From the IMG/VR virus record IMGVR_UViG_3300032180_000026, positions 1 through 33,489 of that record: 33,489 bases of DNA; one strand, given 5' to 3'. The DNA comes from a virus. Numbering within the stretch: the stretch's first letter is position 1; the number at the start of each line of letters is the position of its first letter. Below the pieces are notes generated by a model, which was not told where the DNA came from, did no database searches, and saw only the letters and a program-made list of their open reading frames with translations. Of this stretch, positions 18,534 to 27,494 are shown in pieces. The position numbers and the translations under genes are program-made.

Positions 18534-18732
18534 CGGTAGCGCTCCATTCGCTTCCTTCGTCCGCTTTATCGCGGATGCCGTGCTTCAACTTCTCCCAGGT
18601 CATCGCGGCTTTTAGAACTTCCACCTTCACCTTCATGCCGGACTCTTTTTCTGGCGCAATTTCCCCTTCGCAGTCCTCAAGGAGCTTCTTCAGCGCCTTG
18701 TCGATCTTGGCATTTGGCGATGCGGCGCTCAC
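18523..18732 (-). CDS. Small helical virion-module protein
   Basis: This 69-residue protein starts at GTG 18732 in GTGA overlap with the lectin-like gene (MSAASPNAKIDKALKKLLED...). It is charged and helical (VEVLKAAMTWEKLKHGIRDK). No family was recognised; the compact overlap at both ends supports it. Confidence 0.55.
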   Translation of the reverse strand: MSAASPNAKIDKALKKLLEDCEGEIAPEKESGMKVKVEVLKAAMTWEKLKHGIRDKADEGSEWSATDGQ

Positions 18733-19394
18733 AGCCCGAGCCCGCCGATACTCGACAGGTAGTTGATGACTTGAAGCTGCTGCGTGGCGGTGTGCGCGAT
18801 CGGAAAAATGATTACCTCCTTCACCTGGACATTCCCGAAGTTGGCGGGCGTGCCGTCGGCCCCGAGCGTGAAGCCCGCCATCGCGGTCGTGCCAACGGTC
18901 GCCGCAGCGGCCGAGGCTTCCTTGTTGCGCGAGAACGTGGACGACGCCCCGTTGAATTGCGCCGATCCGACGCTGTAGGTGTTCAGCGTGAAGGTGGTAT
19001 TCCCCACCGCGGTCGTTCCGGCGCTGAGCGAAATCTTCGGCGTGGTGGTGTCCTGTAGGAATTGCCCGCTCGTCACGGTGAAGCCGTCGCAGAGGACATC
19101 GCCGTTCGTGAACGTCACCGCCTTGAACAGCATGTAGACCATCGTCGGTTGCGCGAGCGTGAAGGTCACCGTCTGCATGACCGATGCGGTGCCGTCGAAG
19201 AGGATAGAGCCGTCGGTCTGCAGGGCGGGCTGCGCGGCGCCTGTCGCCTGGATCAAGTCGTGCGCGCCGGTTCCCTGGTCCTTCCAGCGCGACACGAGGC
19301 CGCCCGAGGACGTGATGCCGCGGCCGAACTGGTACCACGCGATCGGGCGCATATTGCGGATTCTGACGACGGGGCTCGGTCCTGAAATGGTCAT
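18729..19394 (-). CDS. Second lectin-fold virion protein
   Basis: This 221-residue protein has a LamG-like sandwich: PIAWYQFGRGITSSGGLVSR, WKDQGTGAHDLIQATGAAQP, LQTDGSILFDGTASVMQTVT and a final VQVKEVIIFPIAHTATQQLQ. The line 'W.DqsG..h.l.......P' is typical of the concanavalin-A-like domain in phage virion proteins. Host-surface or capsid-surface carbohydrate binding is inferred. It is encoded just after the ejection proteins. Confidence 0.65.
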   Translation of the reverse strand: MTISGPSPVVRIRNMRPIAWYQFGRGITSSGGLVSRWKDQGTGAHDLIQATGAAQPALQTDGSILFDGTASVMQTVTFTLAQPTMVYMLFKAVTFTNGDVLCDGFTVTSGQFLQDTTTPKISLSAGTTAVGNTTFTLNTYSVGSAQFNGASSTFSRNKEASAAAATVGTTAMAGFTLGADGTPANFGNVQVKEVIIFPIAHTATQQLQVINYLSSIGGLGL

Positions 19395-19404
19395 TGTGCT
19401 GCTC

Positions 19405-21231
19405 CTATGGGATTCCGATATTCCACGGCTGCGCGTTCTGCGGGTCCGCAGTGCGCAGCCTGTGTGAATTTCTCAGTGCGGCGACGGATCGCGCGTAAGC
19501 CGGATTCGAGAGCATTTTGTTTAGCTCGGATTCGTACGCCGCCGCATCCTTGGCGCGGGACTTTTCGAGGAGCATGTTTGCTCCCTTCGCTGGGATGCTC
19601 ACCAGTTTTGATGGAACCTTTTCGAGCTTGTCCAGAAACGACTCAAGGCGCTGCTGTGCTGCCGTGAGCTGCGCCGTAGGTGAGCCGGAGATGCGAGCGG
19701 CGCCCTCTACTTTCTGCTCTCGAACGATGTCCTTCGCAATCGACTTAAGAAGGCTGATTTCGTCGGTGGTCAGGATATTCCCCATCTTCGCGCCGCTAAA
19801 TCCGGTCGCCAGCTTCGCGGTCTGATCTGGATGCTCAAGAGCGCTTGCGAACTGTCCTACCGTCATCTTCCCGGCGCCGTACTGATTCGTCGCGGGGAAC
19901 AATTTGTCTCTGAGGTATTGCCCTACCTCCAGGCGGTTGATGGGCTTGCTCGCGGCCTGAAATTCAGCCATCGCCTTTGCGTACTCTGGGGAAACCTCCT
20001 GCATGATGCCGAGCATTTTTTCTTGGATGTCCAGGAAAATCCTCACCTGATCGTCTGCGCCCGCACGCTTGGCGGCCGAAATCTTGTCGTCAATGGCGCG
20101 CTTCATGTAGTGCATGCCCTTGACCGAGCCCATGTCCTGCTCGGACAGCACTTCGCCAGAGTCGCGTGCTTTTCTGATAGCCTCGGCGCGCGCCTCCTGA
20201 ACCGTGGGGCGCTTCATGAACTCGGAGACCTCCTTCCGCAGCGCTGGCGTTATTTTCTTGGGGTCTACCGGTGTCTCAAAAGCCGCCTTGTACAAAGGCT
20301 CGGTGATCGCCTTGCGTGCGTCCCGGAAATACTCCATCTCCCCCTCGCTCCCGGAGATGCTTTCCATCGCGCTTTCGCGCGAGCGCAAACGGTCAGCCTT
20401 ACGTCCCTGCAGATCGCTCGCAAACTCCGTTGACTTTGACTGTTGCGCGCGCTGCAACTGCGCAAGGCCCGGATTTTCGGTTGTCTCAGCAAGCGTCGGG
20501 CGCGACCCTATAACAAGAGAGCCAGTCTTTGCGCGAGCGATGGCGTTCGGATCTCCCGAGAATTTCTCCAGAGTTTCCAGTGCTTGCGTTTGCGCCTTGC
20601 TGAGAGGGGATGGCGGAATTGAGGGCTTTGCGCCAGGGCGATTCTTAACCGCCATGCTGGCTAGATCGCCTTCTTGCCGAGCAACAGCACCGAAGCGAAC
20701 CGCGTCCCCCTTAGCCCCGGAAACCAGCTCCGACACCCGGCCAGCCGAGGGAACGGCCATCGGTCCCAGGCCGGCGAGCTTCGTCTTGTCCACCACGCGC
20801 CCGACGCCCTCAAGGATCGACTGGGACTCTGGCGTGCTCTGCGTGTAGGTGAGCTTCTGCGCCCCTTCTTCGGCCCCCTGCGCGGCGCGCGCGGCCCCTT
20901 CCTGCGTTCCTAGCTCTCCCGTCGCCACCTGACCAGCGATGCCGCCCAGCGTGCCTCCTGCGCGTCCTAGGAGGCCCGTAGTCGCCCCGCTCGCCAGCGT
21001 CGCCGCCGCCCCGAGACCGCCCTTCACCTTGTCGGTGAGTAAGCTTGCACCGTTGTCAGGTTGTCCAGAATTTCCTTGTGCGGGGGGCTGATCCGGAACG
21101 TCCTTGGGGCCCAGTTTCGGCCCGGCGAGCTGGGTCTGCAGGATCCCGAAGGCCTGCTCCTTTGTAGCGCCCGCCGGGCCCTCCACGGTGTAGTTCTTGC
21201 CCTCTGGCGAAGTAAAGGTGAATGCGGGCAT
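19405..21231 (-). CDS. Internal virion (ejection) protein, 608 residues
   Basis: The N-terminus FTSPEGKNYTVEGPAGATKE is the short domain found at the start of many podovirus internal proteins. It is followed by a Gly/Ala-rich hydrophobic stretch (GGLGAAATLASGATTGLLGR, about residues 70-110) that could cross a membrane, and a long charged helical body. No lytic transglycosylase motif was seen. It is the third of three consecutive large proteins placed where P22-like phages encode their DNA-ejection proteins. Its ATG shares a base with the upstream stop. Confidence 0.65.
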   Translation of the reverse strand: MPAFTFTSPEGKNYTVEGPAGATKEQAFGILQTQLAGPKLGPKDVPDQPPAQGNSGQPDNGASLLTDKVKGGLGAAATLASGATTGLLGRAGGTLGGIAGQVATGELGTQEGAARAAQGAEEGAQKLTYTQSTPESQSILEGVGRVVDKTKLAGLGPMAVPSAGRVSELVSGAKGDAVRFGAVARQEGDLASMAVKNRPGAKPSIPPSPLSKAQTQALETLEKFSGDPNAIARAKTGSLVIGSRPTLAETTENPGLAQLQRAQQSKSTEFASDLQGRKADRLRSRESAMESISGSEGEMEYFRDARKAITEPLYKAAFETPVDPKKITPALRKEVSEFMKRPTVQEARAEAIRKARDSGEVLSEQDMGSVKGMHYMKRAIDDKISAAKRAGADDQVRIFLDIQEKMLGIMQEVSPEYAKAMAEFQAASKPINRLEVGQYLRDKLFPATNQYGAGKMTVGQFASALEHPDQTAKLATGFSGAKMGNILTTDEISLLKSIAKDIVREQKVEGAARISGSPTAQLTAAQQRLESFLDKLEKVPSKLVSIPAKGANMLLEKSRAKDAAAYESELNKMLSNPAYARSVAALRNSHRLRTADPQNAQPWNIGIP

Positions 21232-22640
21232 CAGTGCTCCTTCACCGTCCAGCCAGAGGGGATCGCGGCGGGCGCGCCACCACCCGCAGGCTCGCCTGGT
21301 GAGCTACCCATCTCGCGGGCACGCTTCATCAGATCCTCCCGGGCATCATTCAATCCAGCCTCGGCCTGCTCGCCCTCGATTCGAAGCTGCTTCATGGCCG
21401 CTTTGTAGACGGCTTGGGAGTCCGCGGTGCTCAGCATCTTTTCCGCTTCCTCGGAGCTATGCACCGTCGGCGCGCCACGCTGGATCAACTGCGCGTAGGC
21501 CGTCTGCACGGCTCGATTCGCGATTACGAACTGCTTCTGCTCCGGGCTCCAGGTGTTCTCGCCGGCCTGAATTAGTTGATTGATCGGACGCCAGCCCGAC
21601 CGCGGTACGGCATCGACTGCCTTCTCAGCGGCCGGGATGAAGCGCTCCAATTCCTTGTTGGCGATGGCGACTGACGCCGCCTGCGTGCCGAGCTTCTGCG
21701 CCTCCGCGGTCATCTCGCGCTGGGAGAGCTTGTTCGCCGTCATGTCCGACGGGTTGCCACCGCCAAGAGTCGGCACGACGTTGAGGATGTCGGGCATCAT
21801 GATTTTGCCGGCGCCCGACTGCGCGAAGCGCGCGGGGAGACTGCCGCCGCGCTGCATGAACTTCGCCCAGTAGTCCACGTTCTGCTTGTACGTCGCGTCC
21901 GTCTTGTAGCGCTCGCTGAGTCCCGCGCTGCCGTCCTTTTTCGCAGCGAGCTCCCGCCGCAGCTCGATCGCCTCCGTCGCGCGCTGGTGGCTCTCCTCGA
22001 GCCTGGACATGGCTGTCTTGCGAGACTCCAGGGATCGCCACATCGCATCGAGGGAGCGCGACTGCGCCGCCACCATCGCGTCCTGCCGGTCGTATTTCGC
22101 CGCAACCACCCGATACTGGCTGATCTGGTCGGCGATGCGCGACTTCTTGTTCTTGAGAATGTCCTCGAACTCGCGGTTCGCCTGCGCCTCCTTCGCCATT
22201 GCGCCTTTGAACTTCTCGCTGTAGTCCTGGTATTCCTTCTCCGCGACGGCAATGTTCCCGTCCATGTAGCCCTTGAGCGCGCCATTAAGTGAACTACCGA
22301 CTTCGAGCCACTTTCCCTGCGAGGCCACGCCACCGATCATCGCCATGGCGAGGAGGCCGTAGGAAAGCGTTTCGTACTGCTTCGCGTCGATGATGGGCTG
22401 GGGCTTGAACTGCGGGATCTCCGTCTTCGGGCGAATGGGGTCTGGCTCGCCGATCTGCTTCGTGAGCGCCGCCTCCATCGGGGCGAGCACCTTCTCCCGC
22501 TCGGCCCCGATCTGCGCGGACTTACCCGCGAGGTCGCTCGAGCGGCGGTTGAAAAGCTGCTCGTCAGTGGCGATCTCCGACCCCATCCGCGCAATCGCGG
22601 GCGAGGGTTTCGACGGATCGATGGGCGCAATCTCAGGCAC
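21231..22640 (-). CDS. Internal virion (ejection) protein, 469 residues
   Basis: The protein has an N-terminal helical region, a hydrophobic patch (LSYGLLAMAMIGGVASQGKW, about residues 92-111) and long coiled-coil stretches (AQSRSLDAMWRSLESRKTAM). It ends with a Gly/Pro-rich tail. By size, composition and order it corresponds to the middle ejection protein of a P22-like podovirus. No catalytic motif is visible. It overlaps the upstream gene by 8 nt. Confidence 0.6.
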   Translation of the reverse strand: MPEIAPIDPSKPSPAIARMGSEIATDEQLFNRRSSDLAGKSAQIGAEREKVLAPMEAALTKQIGEPDPIRPKTEIPQFKPQPIIDAKQYETLSYGLLAMAMIGGVASQGKWLEVGSSLNGALKGYMDGNIAVAEKEYQDYSEKFKGAMAKEAQANREFEDILKNKKSRIADQISQYRVVAAKYDRQDAMVAAQSRSLDAMWRSLESRKTAMSRLEESHQRATEAIELRRELAAKKDGSAGLSERYKTDATYKQNVDYWAKFMQRGGSLPARFAQSGAGKIMMPDILNVVPTLGGGNPSDMTANKLSQREMTAEAQKLGTQAASVAIANKELERFIPAAEKAVDAVPRSGWRPINQLIQAGENTWSPEQKQFVIANRAVQTAYAQLIQRGAPTVHSSEEAEKMLSTADSQAVYKAAMKQLRIEGEQAEAGLNDAREDLMKRAREMGSSPGEPAGGGAPAAIPSGWTVKEH

Positions 22641-23871
22641 TGACGCCGCTCCCTTGGTTCACAACGCTCGCGCCGGAGCCGCTGCGCTTGGACAAAGCCT
22701 CCAGCATCAGCGCCGTCTGCGCGGTCTGCGCCGCCGATTGCTTCGCCTGGTTCGACGACTGGAATTGCTGGTTCGCAACGGACGAAAGCGCCTGATCGGA
22801 GATGCCGAGCTGCTGCAGCGCCGCCTGGACGTTCTGCGCCTGTGCTTGCGCGTAGAGCGTCTGGCGCTGCGTCTCAAGCTGATTCTTGATCTTGTTGATC
22901 TGCTGCTGCGTGACCTGGGAGTCCGCGCCCTGCCCGGAATTTATGGCCTGCTGCGTCATCGCGGCGATCTGCTGCTTGATCTGCTCGTCGATCGTCGCGT
23001 CGATGGAGGCCTTCTGCGAGGTCCACGCAGGCGAAGCCGTGCCGCCGGATTGAATCGTGGCGTTCGCGGACTGCGCGGCGGGTCCCGATTGATCCTGCAG
23101 CGTGCGCGCGGCCTGCGGAATCTTCGGCTTCGAGAGCGCCTGCGCCGCGGAAACCCCCAGCAAGCCCGCACTCGCCGGGCTGAGACCGATAGACTTCAGT
23201 GCCGAGCCCGCCTGACTTAAAAGTCCGTCATCTCCGCTACTAGGCGAGGAAGGTATGTCTACCGGGGTGCTATCCACTAGCGCCGTACTCTCGCCAAAGT
23301 TCGATGTACCGCCGGGCCCGAGGGAAACGCCATCTGTGAATCCACCGACGTTCGTGCTGTCGACCCCGCCGTTCACGCCCAGCGCTTGCGCCGTCTCAGG
23401 CGATAGCGTGTTTGTCGGCGTAGTCGCATCTATAAAGCCTGTCCCGCTGGCCGAGACGGCGCCCGTTCCATCGGCTACGTCTCCGCCACCACCGCCGTCT
23501 CCTGGTGGTACGACTGCAGCAGGCGCGAATTGCGAGCCTGAGCCAGCCGCCGCCCCGGCATCAGGACCGATCAGCGAAGCGTCGAGAGCGTCCGCCGCTC
23601 CAGGACCGAACAAAGAACCGCCCGCCGCGCTACCACCCCCAGCCTCCGCGCCTCCCGCGAGCGCAGCGCCGCCCGCCGCAGCGAACGGCAGCGCCATGAT
23701 CGATAGTCCGGGCAGCATTTCGTGCACGCCCTGCTGCACGCTGTTTTCTATTTCTCCGGTTCCGAGAGGTTTTGGAAGAGCCATCTTCGTGAATTCGGCT
23801 AATCCGCCCGGGAGTCCTCGGACCGCTTCGCCAACGGGGCGAGTGATGTCCCCCACTATTCCGCCGCACAT
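22633..23871 (-). CDS. Internal virion (ejection) protein, Gly/Ala- and Gln-rich
   Basis: This 412-residue protein has a Gly/Ala-rich hydrophobic segment near residues 55-80 (GLSIMALPFAAAGGAALAGG), a long low-complexity Gly/Ser/Pro region, and a Gln-rich helical C-terminal half (VTQQQINKIKNQLETQRQTL). The membrane-active segment plus coiled coil is typical of podovirus ejection proteins. It is the first of the three in transcription order, and overlaps the GNAT gene by 16 nt. Confidence 0.58.
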   Translation of the reverse strand: MCGGIVGDITRPVGEAVRGLPGGLAEFTKMALPKPLGTGEIENSVQQGVHEMLPGLSIMALPFAAAGGAALAGGAEAGGGSAAGGSLFGPGAADALDASLIGPDAGAAAGSGSQFAPAAVVPPGDGGGGGDVADGTGAVSASGTGFIDATTPTNTLSPETAQALGVNGGVDSTNVGGFTDGVSLGPGGTSNFGESTALVDSTPVDIPSSPSSGDDGLLSQAGSALKSIGLSPASAGLLGVSAAQALSKPKIPQAARTLQDQSGPAAQSANATIQSGGTASPAWTSQKASIDATIDEQIKQQIAAMTQQAINSGQGADSQVTQQQINKIKNQLETQRQTLYAQAQAQNVQAALQQLGISDQALSSVANQQFQSSNQAKQSAAQTAQTALMLEALSKRSGSGASVVNQGSGVSA

Positions 23872-24317
23872 ATCGCCCTCCCTTGCTTCAACGAAAACAT
23901 GAGCCCCGCACCAGCGAACCCTAAGCGCTCGAATAGCCTTCCCGTGCGTTCGGTTTCGACGCCGGTTCCGGTGCTGAGCCGTGGATCGGCCACACCCATG
24001 CTCTTTGTGATGCGCTTGTATTCGTTTACGAGGCGCACCGCGGAGGACTTACCGCGCATCTCCGGGGTGACGTACAACAGCAGATCGTCGGACTCAAGAT
24101 CATCACCCCACCAGAACGGCTGCACGTAGGCGAACAGCATCGCGTGCGCTGGCTCGCCGTCCACGAGCAAGATCAGGGACGGCTGTGTTACAGCGTAGGT
24201 GAAAAGCCGAACCACCTTATCGTCGTTGAACTTGAGGTTCCGAAATCGGCTCTCTGTGTGCATAGCCCGGCCCAACTCCACCATGCGCGGGATGTCGGCT
24301 TGCGTTGCCCTTCTCAT
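23856..24317 (-). CDS. GNAT-family acetyltransferase in the virion operon
   Basis: This 153-residue protein starts MRRATQADIPRMVELGRAMH, the usual GNAT opening, and has the fold's central elements LILLVDGEPAHAMLFAYVQP, LLLYVTPEMRGKSSAVRLVN (acetyl-CoA loop 'R.kg.a..L') and RLFERLGFAGAGLMFSL. The substrate is not predictable. Such genes are often found between connector and ejection-protein genes of podoviruses and may modify a virion or host protein. It is coupled by ATGA to the preceding small gene. Confidence 0.75.
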   Translation of the reverse strand: MRRATQADIPRMVELGRAMHTESRFRNLKFNDDKVVRLFTYAVTQPSLILLVDGEPAHAMLFAYVQPFWWGDDLESDDLLLYVTPEMRGKSSAVRLVNEYKRITKSMGVADPRLSTGTGVETERTGRLFERLGFAGAGLMFSLKQGRAICAAE

Positions 24318-24652
24318 TTCAGCCCCAAAATCTTGTCGGTCGTGTCGTGCAAATCCTGGTGGTTCAGCATCCAGTCCTCGAAGGACGGCGCTTTGTCGAT
24401 TTCAAAATCAAGGAGGTCGGAGGGTTCCGGAAGTTTCAGCACGGAATTGATCGCCCGGTGGATCTCGTAGTGCGCGAGCGCCCATTCCCGAGGATTTCCC
24501 AGTTCGGCCATGTCGAAGACCGGAATCTGCACGCCATTCTGCGCGAACATCGCCGACTGGTATTGCGTGTGCGCAAACGCGTGATCTCCCATGAACGAGA
24601 GAAACGCCGCCTCGTCCCCGTATCGCATGTTGCTCTGGAGGTCGATGTTCAT
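24314..24652 (-). CDS. Conserved virion-module protein
   Basis: This 112-residue protein contains FMGDHAFAHTQYQSAMFAQN, REWALAHYEIHRAINSVLKL and FEDWMLNHQDLHDTTDKILG. Three His-rich helices ('H...H.......L') form a compact all-alpha protein, repeatedly seen beside the tail/stabilisation gene of podovirus-like phages. Its role is unknown. ATGA overlaps occur at both ends. Confidence 0.62.
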   Translation of the reverse strand: MNIDLQSNMRYGDEAAFLSFMGDHAFAHTQYQSAMFAQNGVQIPVFDMAELGNPREWALAHYEIHRAINSVLKLPEPSDLLDFEIDKAPSFEDWMLNHQDLHDTTDKILGLK

Positions 24653-26208
24653 TTCCAGCGCGCCCCGGTTTTATATTCGAGCGCAAACTCGTTGAAGTTG
24701 AGCTCGTTGCTGTTTGAGGTAACGGTCAGTCCCATATACTTCCCGCCGCCGCTCGTCGCAACGCCCACGCTCAGCGCGTAGCCGGTCACCGTGAAATTCA
24801 CGTTCTGGCTGAGCGAGTTCTGAAACTGCACCGTCCCGCCGCTCGCGTTCGTCCACGTCACCGTGCCCGTACCGCCGACGCTCAGCGGCTGCGAGCCGGC
24901 TTCTGTGTCGGAGATCGCCGTGACCGTCTGCCCGCCGCTGCCGCCGAAAGTGATCCCGATCGCGCCGCGCAGGATCTGCTTGTCGAGGATCGGCTCCCCG
25001 CCATCCCACAGCTTCGTCTGGATGCGTGAGGCAATCGCTGCGGTTGGCAAATTGAAAAGCTGGTAGAGCTTGTTCGTGTCCCACGCAAACAGCGTCGCGG
25101 CCCCGGCAATAGGAATGAACGCTAGGAACTTGATCCCGGTCCCCTGGGAGGCAACCCACCACTTCTTCTCCTGAAAGATCGCGAGAATGTTCCTCGTAGC
25201 CGCTGCGGGCGTGAACGTATCGTTGAAGTTGAATAGAAATGCCGCGCAGAGGATGTTATTGATCGACACCTGGGCCCCTGACACGGGCAGCGTGAAGTCG
25301 ATCTGCTGAACGATCTTGTCGATGTCTCCGGAGAGCTTCTGCGGGCTGGCGCCGAAAAGACCGTAGAACCCCGAAGCGTTCGCGAACATCACGGAGCGAT
25401 AGAACGCGAACACCGAGAACGGCAGGTTCGTTCCCACCGACGCCGTGACGTTGTTGCGCGTAAAGGAGGTCACTCCACCCGTCACCGTGACATTCCCGAG
25501 CACATCTATTGAGTCGTCCCCCAGGATGTAGAGGAAGTTGTTCGCCGTGAACAACTGCGTTATCGTGTTGTGCAGGGTTTCGTCCGAGATCGTGAACGAT
25601 CCACCCGCCCCCGCGAAGGAGTTGTAGCTATTCACGTCGGTGAACTTCACCGTGCGAGAGCTGGCGATCCAGACGCGCCCGCTGAAGCTCGCTATGGCCG
25701 TCCCCAAAGTCGCAATGTCGATCAGCGTCATCGTCGCTGGGGCGGTGATGTTCCAGTCGAAATAGCCCTTCGCGGGGTCAATGATGACGATGCCCGCGTT
25801 CTTCCACTGCGCAGCAGCGACCCCGGACCCCGAGAACGTGCCAGCGTTCGCGATCTTGGTCTGAGTGAACGGGCTCACCGCCAGCACCTGATACGCCGCC
25901 CCGGACGCGCAGAACGCATAGTGAAAATCAGACCCTGAGACGTTCGCGGTGAACGCCGCCGTTACGGACTCCCCTGTCAGCGTAGTCAGCGCGGCCGAAG
26001 GCGCGGCGACGGTCGGAAGGTTTCCGAAGGCGATCGGCTGGACGTTCTCGATCCAGAAGAACTGATCGTCCTTGATCGATTGCCTAGGCGACTGCACGTT
26101 CATGCCGGAAAACTCACGAAAGACGATCGCGGGCGTCTCAAGCTCGCCCGGAGCCATCGGCTTTTTCTCGCGCTCGCGCCCAATCTGATGAGATTGTTGA
26201 GTGGCCAT
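24649..26208 (-). CDS. Tail or DNA-stabilisation protein, beta-rich
   Basis: This 519-residue protein has an N-terminal segment (PAIVFREFSGMNVQSPRQSI) and repeated beta units (FSGRVWIASSRTVKFTDVNS, FLYILGDDSIDVLGNVTVTG, FYRSVMFANASGFYGLFGAS) that resemble the propeller of P22 gp10-type hub/stabilisation proteins. The C-terminal 120 residues form a separate Ig-like module (GGTGTVTWTNASGGTVQFQN). By gene order it closes the portal channel with the connector at 26208. The match is structural-pattern level, not sequence-level. Confidence 0.6.
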   Translation of the reverse strand: MATQQSHQIGREREKKPMAPGELETPAIVFREFSGMNVQSPRQSIKDDQFFWIENVQPIAFGNLPTVAAPSAALTTLTGESVTAAFTANVSGSDFHYAFCASGAAYQVLAVSPFTQTKIANAGTFSGSGVAAAQWKNAGIVIIDPAKGYFDWNITAPATMTLIDIATLGTAIASFSGRVWIASSRTVKFTDVNSYNSFAGAGGSFTISDETLHNTITQLFTANNFLYILGDDSIDVLGNVTVTGGVTSFTRNNVTASVGTNLPFSVFAFYRSVMFANASGFYGLFGASPQKLSGDIDKIVQQIDFTLPVSGAQVSINNILCAAFLFNFNDTFTPAAATRNILAIFQEKKWWVASQGTGIKFLAFIPIAGAATLFAWDTNKLYQLFNLPTAAIASRIQTKLWDGGEPILDKQILRGAIGITFGGSGGQTVTAISDTEAGSQPLSVGGTGTVTWTNASGGTVQFQNSLSQNVNFTVTGYALSVGVATSGGGKYMGLTVTSNSNELNFNEFALEYKTGARWK

Positions 26209-27056
26209 CAGCGCAGCCCCTGGTATACGTCCGGAATTCGGCTCGTGACGGTCTGGCCTAACGTGCGCAGAATGCTTTCCTCGTATCGCTTCTGGAACAC
26301 CGCGCCCTCGCCGTAGCTCTGCTCGAAATACTTCGCGAGCGCCGCGGCGTAGTACTTGATCGGCGACTGGTAGTTCGCGATGATTGGATCGGTGGTGGAC
26401 CCTGAGAGATCTGCTGGCGACACCACGCTATCGAACTCCACGGGATAGGTCTGATCGGGGATCAGGGCTACGTAGATCTGATTCGACCCGTAATCCGACC
26501 AGATGAACGGCCGTCCCTGCATCCCGACTTGCTGGCGGTAAAACGCTGAGAACTTGCTCCACTCCGCCCACTTCATCATCGCCTTGGTGCCGCCCCAGGT
26601 CACCGAGACGCGCACTACATCGAGCGTGTTCGCGGAGAGAATTCCCGTCGTGATGACGGCTCCCGTGCCCGCGGCCGTGGTGATCGTGGCGGTGGGGGCA
26701 GTGAGATAACCGCTACCGAAATTCGTGAACGTAATAGCGGTGACCGCGCCGGACGCCACTGTTAGGGTAGCTGCTGCCCCACTGCCTGATCCACCAGAGA
26801 AAGAAACTGTATCGCCCGCAAGATAGCCCGTCATCGTGCCGCTGATCTGAGCACCGCAGACCTGACCGTAGGTGTATGCCTCCTGCCCGACGGTGATGTA
26901 GGAACTCTGCAGCGTGCGCAGACACCCGGTATCGCCTACGAGTTGCCGGCGAGCCTCGTTGATGTATCTGTCGAGCTGGACGAGCGTCCAGGTCTGATTG
27001 TTCGGGTCGTGGAGGAGGTCCGCAACCTGTACTTCATAGTTCGCAAGGGTGGTCAC
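26208..27056 (-). CDS. Head-tail connector (gp4-like) with inserted beta module
   Basis: This 282-residue protein begins MTTLANYEVQVADLLHDPNN...LDRYINEARRQLVGDTGCLR and ends QSPIKYYAAALAKYFEQSYG plus EGAVFQKRYEESI, the helical bundle of P22 gp4-like tail adaptor proteins that sit below the portal. Between about residues 70 and 140 a Gly/Thr-rich beta module is inserted (GAAATLTVASGAVTAITFTN, FGSGYLTAPTATITT). The same 'GSGY..PP' type of unit occurs in the protein at 27495. Its stop shares a base with the next ATG. Confidence 0.65.
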   Translation of the reverse strand: MTTLANYEVQVADLLHDPNNQTWTLVQLDRYINEARRQLVGDTGCLRTLQSSYITVGQEAYTYGQVCGAQISGTMTGYLAGDTVSFSGGSGSGAAATLTVASGAVTAITFTNFGSGYLTAPTATITTAAGTGAVITTGILSANTLDVVRVSVTWGGTKAMMKWAEWSKFSAFYRQQVGMQGRPFIWSDYGSNQIYVALIPDQTYPVEFDSVVSPADLSGSTTDPIIANYQSPIKYYAAALAKYFEQSYGEGAVFQKRYEESILRTLGQTVTSRIPDVYQGLR

Positions 27057-27069
27057 GTTTGCTCATGCT

Positions 27070-27378
27070 TCAAGCCGCCGGCCGACGCTCTGGCTTTTTC
27101 GCATTCCCCGGGAGCGTGGTCTGCACATCCCCAGGCGCCTCTACCATGACCCCCTCCGTAAACACGAAACCTGCGAGCTTCTTCACGCCATCGGGATCGT
27201 TGCCCCAGCCGCAGCGAATCAGGTTCTCCGTCTTGTCCTGCCGCCCTAGGCCAAACATGTGCTCCGCAGCGATGATCGGCACGGTGACGCGCTCGCCCTT
27301 CGGGAAAAAGTAGTCCTGCCCGTCGAAGCGGTCCTGGTGGTCGAAGTCGTTGTGGTTCGTGATGAAGATCTCGTTCAT
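27070..27378 (-). CDS. Conserved small virion protein
   Basis: This 102-residue protein contains DFDHQDRFDGQDYFFPKGER and VPIIAAEHMFGLGRQDKTEN, then GVKKLAGFVFTEGVMVE. This pattern is common in podovirus structural operons just before the connector, without a defined role. AAGGAAATCCC before the ATG is a ribosome site. The 116-bp gap before it (27379-27494) shows no further gene. Confidence 0.62.
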   Translation of the reverse strand: MNEIFITNHNDFDHQDRFDGQDYFFPKGERVTVPIIAAEHMFGLGRQDKTENLIRCGWGNDPDGVKKLAGFVFTEGVMVEAPGDVQTTLPGNAKKPERRPAA

Positions 27379-27494
27379 CGGGATTTCCTTTTATTTCTTC
27401 CAAGTGGCCTGCCTAAACTCCTACTTCTGCTCCCACTTCTAACGTGGCGAAGAACTCTTGAGGATTTCCTTGCCATTGGCGCTCGCTCCTGAAA

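Noticed and set aside
16493-19394. Diversity-generating retroelement target (lectin-fold proteins in a temperate podovirus)
   Set aside because: No reverse transcriptase and no template/variable repeat pair were seen anywhere in the window.
21797-22333. Leftward Arg/Ser/Thr-rich frame overlapping the 469-residue ejection protein
   Set aside because: Shifted frame of a GC-rich gene, with low-complexity Arg-Ser-Thr composition and no start signals.
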